The translations under genes and the position numbers were made by a program. A stretch of 10,054 nt of DNA from NCBI GenBank assembly GCA_013329615.1, contig DUKA01000229.1, forward strand, positions 1 to 10,054, in the 5' to 3' direction. This stretch comes from Candidatus Bathyarchaeota archaeon (lineage in GTDB: Archaea; Thermoproteota; Bathyarchaeia; TCS64). The notes under the pieces are model-generated. The model saw nothing but the letters and a program-made list of their open reading frames with translations. It was not told where the DNA came from and did no database searches. Positions within the stretch are counted from its first letter, which is position 1; each line of letters starts with the position of its first letter. Positions 6,345-10,054 of this stretch are shown here, piece by piece.

Positions 6345-7754
6345 TTAACTTCTCTTATGGTACCTGTACCTCTCAACGAAGAGGTCGTAACTCTTCACCG
6401 TCTCGACGAATTCTATCGGTGCCTTGATCCCCTCGACGAGGGTGTAAAAGCGTAGACTGCTCATCTTGGGGTCCTCGGGGATGAGAGGCGTCTGTGCGTC
6501 TAGGAACGGGTCCTTCTGCTCAAGGTATAGAAGCCCGCCCTTGTTTATGACGCGGAGTTTTTCGAGTCCCATGTGTATCTGGTACTCGCCAGTGAGGCTC
6601 CTCATCAATTCGCGGAGGACGAGGTGGGGGTGCTGGCAAGGGTCTTTGCCCAGTAGGGCGGCGAAGATACCGTCTGCTATTGTGGCGAATGGTGGTCGGC
6701 TCGTGTTTGCCGCCATGGCGACTCCGAGGCCGAGGCTGGGTATCAATGCGAGGTGCGCAGTGGCTACAAGCAGGCTTCCACCATGGCTCACCTGCTTGAC
6801 CCCGTGGAAGTCGGGGTTTATACTCCACGCGTAGCCGTAGCGGCTCATGCCCCAGTAGGTCTCGGTGTGGTCGATATAGGGCGTGAACATCTTCTCGATC
6901 GACTCGCCGGAGGCGAGTTTCTTGCCCTTGTGGACGCCGCCGTTCATCAGCATGACGAGGTACGTCGCCAGCTCCGTCATCGGGGCCATGAGGCCGCCCG
7001 CCGCCGCGTTCCAGCTGAAACTGGGGTTCTCGGAGACGTCGGGGTAGGGGAAGCCCGTCGGCTGCATGGTGCCGTCTGTCTTCTTCCAGTGTGCTGTCAT
7101 CCTGTCGGGGTCCGCGTCGAAGACGTGGCGGACGAACGTGCTCCTCCTCATACCGAGGGGCTTGAGGATGTTTTCCTGTACGTACTCGTGGAATGGTATG
7201 CCTGAGACCTCTTGGATTATGTTTCCGACGACACGGAAGCCTTCGTTGCTGTAGAAGAAGCGCTCGCCGGGGTCTGCGGCTATCTCCGGGTTGGCGGAGT
7301 TTACGACGCGGTAGAAGTCGTCGGCTGAGCCCCACGGCACGCCTAGTTCTATCCCGACACCGCGGCTGAGCCCTATCGTGCTCGTGGCGAGGTTAGGCAC
7401 ACCGCTGCCGTGGCTGAGCAGGTGGTGTATCGTGATGGGCTTCCCCTTAAGCCCCAGCTTCAAGGGGACATAGTCCGACGCGGTGTCGGTGAGCTTGAGC
7501 TTACCCTTCTCAGCGAGCTGCATGACGGCGAGGGCCACGAAGCTCTTCGAGCATGAACCGATCCCGTAGAGCGTCTTAGGCGTCGCCGGCAGGCTCCTTG
7601 CGGGGTCACGCGCCCCGAAGCCCTGAGCGTAGATGACCTTATCATCCTTGACGACGGCTATGCTGAACCCGGGGACCTTGCCCTCCCTCATGAACTCGGG
7701 GATGACCTTTTCCGCGAAGGCCACCATCTTCTCGACGCTGCCAGGCTTTGACAT
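6345..7754 (-). CDS. S12-family serine hydrolase (beta-lactamase/CubicO fold, Pab87-like D-peptidase or esterase), 469 aa
   Basis: The fold is that of class C beta-lactamases, DD-peptidases and EstB-type esterases. Catalytic motifs are in place: SCSK (Ser67 nucleophile, Lys70), YSN (Tyr168-Asn170) and HGG (His324-Gly326, in place of KTG). A conserved HLLSHGSG stretch is at 111-118. After about residue 380 a C-terminal beta domain begins (LTGEYQIHMG, then a strand ending GGLLYLEQ). Length and layout resemble the archaeal CubicO protease Pab87 of Pyrococcus abyssi, which has a C-terminal lipocalin domain and acts on D-residue peptides. No signal peptide or membrane segment is visible, so it should be cytoplasmic and is unlikely to be a true antibiotic-resistance enzyme. 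The minus-strand TTAAAA element at 7778-7783 lies 29 nt from the ATG, with no useful SD, so the mRNA is probably leaderless. The substrate is unknown. It is divergent from the CapA-like gene across 77 bp. Confidence 0.9.
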   Translation of the reverse strand: MSKPGSVEKMVAFAEKVIPEFMREGKVPGFSIAVVKDDKVIYAQGFGARDPARSLPATPKTLYGIGSCSKSFVALAVMQLAEKGKLKLTDTASDYVPLKLGLKGKPITIHHLLSHGSGVPNLATSTIGLSRGVGIELGVPWGSADDFYRVVNSANPEIAADPGERFFYSNEGFRVVGNIIQEVSGIPFHEYVQENILKPLGMRRSTFVRHVFDADPDRMTAHWKKTDGTMQPTGFPYPDVSENPSFSWNAAAGGLMAPMTELATYLVMLMNGGVHKGKKLASGESIEKMFTPYIDHTETYWGMSRYGYAWSINPDFHGVKQVSHGGSLLVATAHLALIPSLGLGVAMAANTSRPPFATIADGIFAALLGKDPCQHPHLVLRELMRSLTGEYQIHMGLEKLRVINKGGLLYLEQKDPFLDAQTPLIPEDPKMSSLRFYTLVEGIKAPIEFVETVKSYDLFVERYRYHKRS

Positions 7755-7777
7755 GGGGATAATGTGGGGCGCCGCGG

Positions 7778-7783
7778 TTTTAA
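7778..7783 (-). promoter_or_regulatory. TATA element of the S12 hydrolase gene (leaderless)
   Basis: The minus strand reads CCTTAAAACC. Its first T (7783) is 29 nt from the A of ATG 7754, the spacing expected when transcription starts at or next to the start codon. The stretch between them is GC-rich and lacks an SD-like site. Confidence 0.6.
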
Positions 7784-7802
7784 GGTCGCGGGGCGGAGAC
7801 GC

Positions 7803-7807
7803 TATAA
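7803..7807 (+). promoter_or_regulatory. TATA element of the CapA-like gene (leaderless)
   Basis: GCTATAACC has its first T at 7803, 29 nt before ATG 7832, the same distance as on the opposite strand for the S12 gene. No SD is present before the ATG (TATCCTGTGGC). The two boxes are back to back, about 20 bp apart. Confidence 0.6.
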
Positions 7808-7831
7808 CCGCGTCTGGGCATATCCTGTGGC

Positions 7832-9148
7832 ATGAAGGACCTTAAGCTCCTGTGTGTGGGTGACGCGTTCATCGCTCGTCCCATCGGCGTATACGGCGGC
7901 AGACCCGACGTCGCGCCGCTCTTCAAACGGATCAAGGACGCGGACGTCGCATTCATCAACCTGGAGATATCCGTCCACAGCTTCGAGGGGTACCCAATTG
8001 GTGAGGGCAAGTACGATGCCTACGGGCAGGCGGACCCCAGTGTCGCGGACGACATAAAGGAGATCGGCTTCGACGCCTGCAGCATGGCGAATAACCACGC
8101 GATGGACTATAGTGAGGGGGGCCTCAGGGCGACGCTCGGTAATCTCGATAGAGTCGGCCTCGCCCACTCTGGGTCTGGGCTCAATCTCGCCCTAGCAAGG
8201 GAGCCCGCCTTCGTCGATACACCCAGCGGCGTCGTTAGCTTCGTTTCGGCGTGCACTTGGGACCTCTGCATCGCGAGCCACGCGAGGAAGGACGTCGCCG
8301 GCCGCCCCGGCATAAACCCGTTCCACCTCGACACCGTCTACCACCTCAGGCCCGAGCAGTGGGAGCAGTTCAAGAGGATCGTAGTCGACGTCGACCACGC
8401 CGCGGATATCTTCGTGAACGAACCAACCTTCATCAGGTTCCCCGACAGGAAGACCAAGTTCATGAAGGGCGCCGAGACGCGGCGCGAGTACGTGCCGAGG
8501 AAGGCGGACGTCGAGGGCAACCTGCGCGCCGTAAAGGACGCTTGCCAGCTTAGCGACTGGGTATTCTTCAGCATGCACGACCACTTCCAGGGCGTCCACC
8601 CACCAAAGGGTTACAGGAAGCTCGACCTCCCGCCGGAGGAGGTAAAGGAGTTCGCGCACAAGGTGATAGACGCCGGCGCACACAGCTACCTCGGCCACGG
8701 GCCGCACGTCATGAGGGGCATAGAGATCTACAAGGGCAAACCCATATTCTACAGTCTAGGCAACTTCGTCTTCCAGAGCACCCTGATCAGACGTCAGCCG
8801 GGTGACCTCTTCGACCTCTGGGGCCTCACCGGGGAGCAGTCCACGGTGGAGCTCTACGAGAAGCGCGAGGCGCCGCCCGCCGTCTTCTTCGAGGACCCGA
8901 GCTATTGGGAGAGCTTCGTCGCTGAGATCGACTACGCTGGGGGCAAGCTCAAGGAGATACGCTGCATACCCATCGTTCTCGACTACGATCCGAAGAAGCC
9001 GCTCGCCGATCAGAGGACGACTGCGGGTGTGCCGCGGCTCGCCAAGGGGAAGCAGGCGAAGAAGATAATAGACGACCTCAGCCGCCTGTCGAAGCTCTAC
9101 GGCACAGAGATCGAGTATAAAGACGGCGTAGGGGTAATACGCCCCTAG
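7832..9148 (+). CDS. CapA-like protein (poly-gamma-glutamate synthesis CapA family, metallophosphatase fold), 438 aa
   Basis: The CapA/PgsA family has a calcineurin-like metallophosphatase fold and in bacteria takes part in poly-gamma-glutamate capsule synthesis or export. Motifs appear in order: CVGDAF (Asp11), FINLEI (Asn43, Glu45), MANNHAMDY (Asn87, Asn88, His89, Asp92), FFSMHDH (His249, His251), YLGHGPHV (His289, His292) and YSLGNFVF (308-314). The bacterial HWG and GHHPH motifs are changed here to HDH and GHGPH, but the metal-ligand His and Asn pattern remains. There is no signal peptide or membrane anchor, unlike bacterial CapA, so a cytosolic role is likely and a capsule role should not be assumed. 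About 90 residues between the Asn-His motif region and the HDH motif (about 143-240) are less recognisable. Its stop codon overlaps that of the CBS gene. It starts from its own probable leaderless promoter, divergent from the S12 hydrolase gene. Confidence 0.88.
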   Translation: MKDLKLLCVGDAFIARPIGVYGGRPDVAPLFKRIKDADVAFINLEISVHSFEGYPIGEGKYDAYGQADPSVADDIKEIGFDACSMANNHAMDYSEGGLRATLGNLDRVGLAHSGSGLNLALAREPAFVDTPSGVVSFVSACTWDLCIASHARKDVAGRPGINPFHLDTVYHLRPEQWEQFKRIVVDVDHAADIFVNEPTFIRFPDRKTKFMKGAETRREYVPRKADVEGNLRAVKDACQLSDWVFFSMHDHFQGVHPPKGYRKLDLPPEEVKEFAHKVIDAGAHSYLGHGPHVMRGIEIYKGKPIFYSLGNFVFQSTLIRRQPGDLFDLWGLTGEQSTVELYEKREAPPAVFFEDPSYWESFVAEIDYAGGKLKEIRCIPIVLDYDPKKPLADQRTTAGVPRLAKGKQAKKIIDDLSRLSKLYGTEIEYKDGVGVIRP

Positions 9149-9609
9149 TCGACGAAGGCCTTGACGAGGTCGTCATCGCTCAGAGTGCCGATGACTCCGC
9201 CCTCGCCGCTTATCAGGATGTGGTCGAGGCCCGTCACGGCCATGACCCTTATGGCGTTGGCGATTGTGTCGTCCTCGCCGAGTGTTATGCAGACGTTTGT
9301 GCCTGTGAGGCCGCACGCCTCCATGAACTCCTTCGTGTAGGCACCCTTCATGATGTTGGCGACCTTGAGCTCGCGGATCTCGCTGGGTATCTGTTCGAGC
9401 ATGTCCTTCTGCAGGACCCACGTCCTCAACGCGTCGAAGAGGTCGTGGCTTGTGACGAGGCCCTGTACCTCGCCCTTCTTATCCTTGACGACTGCGATGT
9501 CCTTCCTCTCCTTGCCCATGGCTTCGGCTACATCGCCAAGTGTGTGGGTGGGTGAGACGAAGAGTGGCTCCTTCTTCATGTACTTCTTTATCGTTTTGTC
9601 TAGGTTCAT
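9145..9609 (-). CDS. Two-CBS-domain protein with an insert in the second domain (154 aa)
   Basis: CBS pairs bind adenine nucleotides (AMP, ATP, SAM or similar) and act as energy or ligand sensors. CBS1 spans about residues 8-62 and ends in GLVTSHDLF (Thr53, Asp56). CBS2 spans about 84-153 and ends in GTLSDDDLV (Ser144, Asp147). These G-x-x-[ST]-x-x-D motifs are the usual ribose-phosphate contact. CBS2 carries about 20 extra residues (about 89-108) with Cys99 and Cys107 between its start (IMKG) and the helix TIANAIRVMA. A stand-alone CBS pair is normally about 120-140 aa. No fused effector domain is present, so it presumably regulates a partner encoded elsewhere. ATG 9609 has only a weak AAGG upstream. 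A TTTTTAA element at 9640-9646 predicts a start site about 5 nt before the ATG, so it is nearly leaderless. It converges on the CapA-like gene with a 4-bp overlap. Confidence 0.9.
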   Translation of the reverse strand: MNLDKTIKKYMKKEPLFVSPTHTLGDVAEAMGKERKDIAVVKDKKGEVQGLVTSHDLFDALRTWVLQKDMLEQIPSEIRELKVANIMKGAYTKEFMEACGLTGTNVCITLGEDDTIANAIRVMAVTGLDHILISGEGGVIGTLSDDDLVKAFVD

Positions 9610-9637
9610 CTGTGATCGGTTTTCCTTGGGAAGCGGT

Positions 9638-9647
9638 GGTTAAAAAC
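9638..9647 (-). promoter_or_regulatory. TATA element of the CBS-domain gene
   Basis: The minus strand reads GTTTTTAACC. A start site about 27-29 nt downstream falls near 9615, just before ATG 9609, predicting an almost leaderless transcript. Confidence 0.5.
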
Positions 9648-9666
9648 TAATTTCCTCTAGATGGCT

Positions 9667-9699
9667 TCGCGAACGCTATTATACGGGGGAGCGTCGCGA
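9667..9699. promoter_or_regulatory. TATA box within an inverted repeat, upstream of the dihydrouridine synthase gene
   Basis: TCGCGAACGCT (9667-9677) and AGCGTCGCGA (9690-9699) are reverse complements apart from one extra base. They flank TATTATA (9677-9683). The TATA element predicts a start near 9707, giving a leader of about 16 nt with AGGGTG before GTG 9724. The dyad may be a regulator site over the promoter, or chance in a GC-rich stretch. Confidence 0.4.
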
Positions 9700-9723
9700 G
9701 TAAGCAAGTAGGGTGTGGGCGCC

Positions 9724-10054
9724 GTGGGTCACGCCGGGTTCGCGGGGAGGATAAGGGAGGCGGGGCTTCTTCTGCCTCCGCTCGCCGACTACACCGACTA
9801 CCCATACCGGCGCGTCATGGCGGACTTCGATCCACCCTTCTTGGTCACCGAGATGGTCAGCGCCTCCGCCATAGTTCACGGTGGCTCGAAGACAAAGCAG
9901 ATGCTCGAGAGGGTTGAGGGGGCACGCTGCGAGGGCGTGCAACTCGTCGGATTCGACCCCGAACACATGGCGGGTGCGGCGAAGGTGGTCGAAGGGCTCG
10001 GGTTCGCCTACGTCGACATCAACATGGGCTGCACTATCAACAAGGTCACACGAC
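9724..10054 (+). CDS. tRNA-dihydrouridine synthase, Dus family (N-terminal part, cut by window edge)
   Basis: Dus enzymes are FMN proteins that reduce specific uridines in tRNA to dihydrouridine using NADPH. The frame begins GHAGFAGRIREAG and then shows the family start of the TIM barrel, LPPLADYTDYPYRRVM. It continues with TEMVSASAIVHG, VQLVGFDPEHMA and DINMGCTINKV, which match the Dus TEM, QL(x)G and NMGCP blocks. The usual Pro after NMGC is Thr here. The catalytic cysteine comes after the cut, so activity cannot be judged. About 110 residues are present out of the usual 310-350. GTG 9724 was chosen because AGGGTG sits 8 nt upstream. GTG 9715 is in frame, adds three residues and is limited by an in-frame TAG at 9709. 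The gene is divergent from the CBS gene across 114 bp. Confidence 0.88.
   Translation, partial: MGHAGFAGRIREAGLLLPPLADYTDYPYRRVMADFDPPFLVTEMVSASAIVHGGSKTKQMLERVEGARCEGVQLVGFDPEHMAGAAKVVEGLGFAYVDINMGCTINKVTR

Noticed and set aside
6753..7205. 150-aa open frame on the plus strand
   Set aside because: It is antisense to the S12 hydrolase catalytic domain, has biased composition and lacks a promoter or SD.
6520..7335. 271-aa open frame on the minus strand in a second frame
   Set aside because: It lies inside the S12 hydrolase gene and its translation is Arg/Pro-rich, typical of an off-frame reading of GC-rich coding DNA.
6345..7754. Antibiotic-resistance beta-lactamase
   Set aside because: There is no signal peptide, the third motif is HGG rather than KTG, and the C-terminal beta domain is of the CubicO/Pab87 type, so a peptidase or esterase is more likely.
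8192..8707. 171-aa open frame on the minus strand
   Set aside because: It is antisense to the CapA-like gene, whose motifs are conserved. It has no SD or promoter and no recognisable motif.
9610..9723. Possible tRNA or small RNA in the gap before the Dus gene
   Set aside because: The inverted repeat does not fit a cloverleaf, there is no T-loop or anticodon arm, and the gap is explained by two divergent promoters.

Overview
The window reads as archaeal chromosome. The support is TATA-box promoters placed about 25-30 nt before start codons (several genes look leaderless), GTG starts, frequent ATA and AGG codons, PKD-repeat surface proteins, a CubicO/Pab87-like S12 peptidase and a hypD hydrogenase-maturation gene. 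Base composition is moderately GC-rich by eye. The phylum cannot be fixed from the sequence. A Thermoproteota/Bathyarchaeia-type or Thermoplasmata-type lineage would fit, and hypD implies a [NiFe] hydrogenase elsewhere in the genome. No rRNA, tRNA, CRISPR array, insertion sequence or phage gene was seen.

Layout: eight protein genes alternate strictly in strand (- + - + - + - +), so no two neighbours form an operon. In order they are: partial hypD (-, runs off the left edge); a 103-aa protein of unknown function (+); a 578-aa membrane-anchored surface protein with about eight WDG-type beta-propeller repeats (-); a 1163-aa secreted PKD/ThuA-like protein with a helical C-terminus (+); a 469-aa S12/beta-lactamase-fold hydrolase (-); a 438-aa CapA-like metallophosphatase-fold protein (+); a 154-aa two-CBS-domain protein with an insert (-); and the 5' part of a tRNA-dihydrouridine synthase gene (+, runs off the right edge). 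Convergent gene ends are very tight (9 bp, 29 bp and a 4-bp CTAG overlap). Divergent gaps are short (91, 77 and 114 bp) except for a 349-bp AT-rich region between the two surface-protein genes.

Region by region: positions 1-728 hold a compact divergent promoter in which two TATA elements form an inverted repeat between hypD and the small gene. Positions 738-6315 form a cell-surface block of two large exported proteins that diverge from one regulatory region containing two palindromes. Positions 6345-9148 hold a divergent pair, S12 hydrolase and CapA-like, whose TATA boxes each sit 29 nt from the ATG, so both mRNAs are probably leaderless. One inference is that this pair acts on a gamma-glutamyl or D-residue-containing polymer or peptide, but nothing in the sequence proves it. 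Positions 9145-10054 are housekeeping or sensory: an adenylate-binding-type CBS protein and a tRNA-modification enzyme.

The most interesting items are the mirror-image promoter, the WDG-propeller/PKD-ThuA surface pair, the S12-CapA divergent pair, the alternating gene order, and the nearly identical PKD repeats. I did not find a clear new defence or mobile system.
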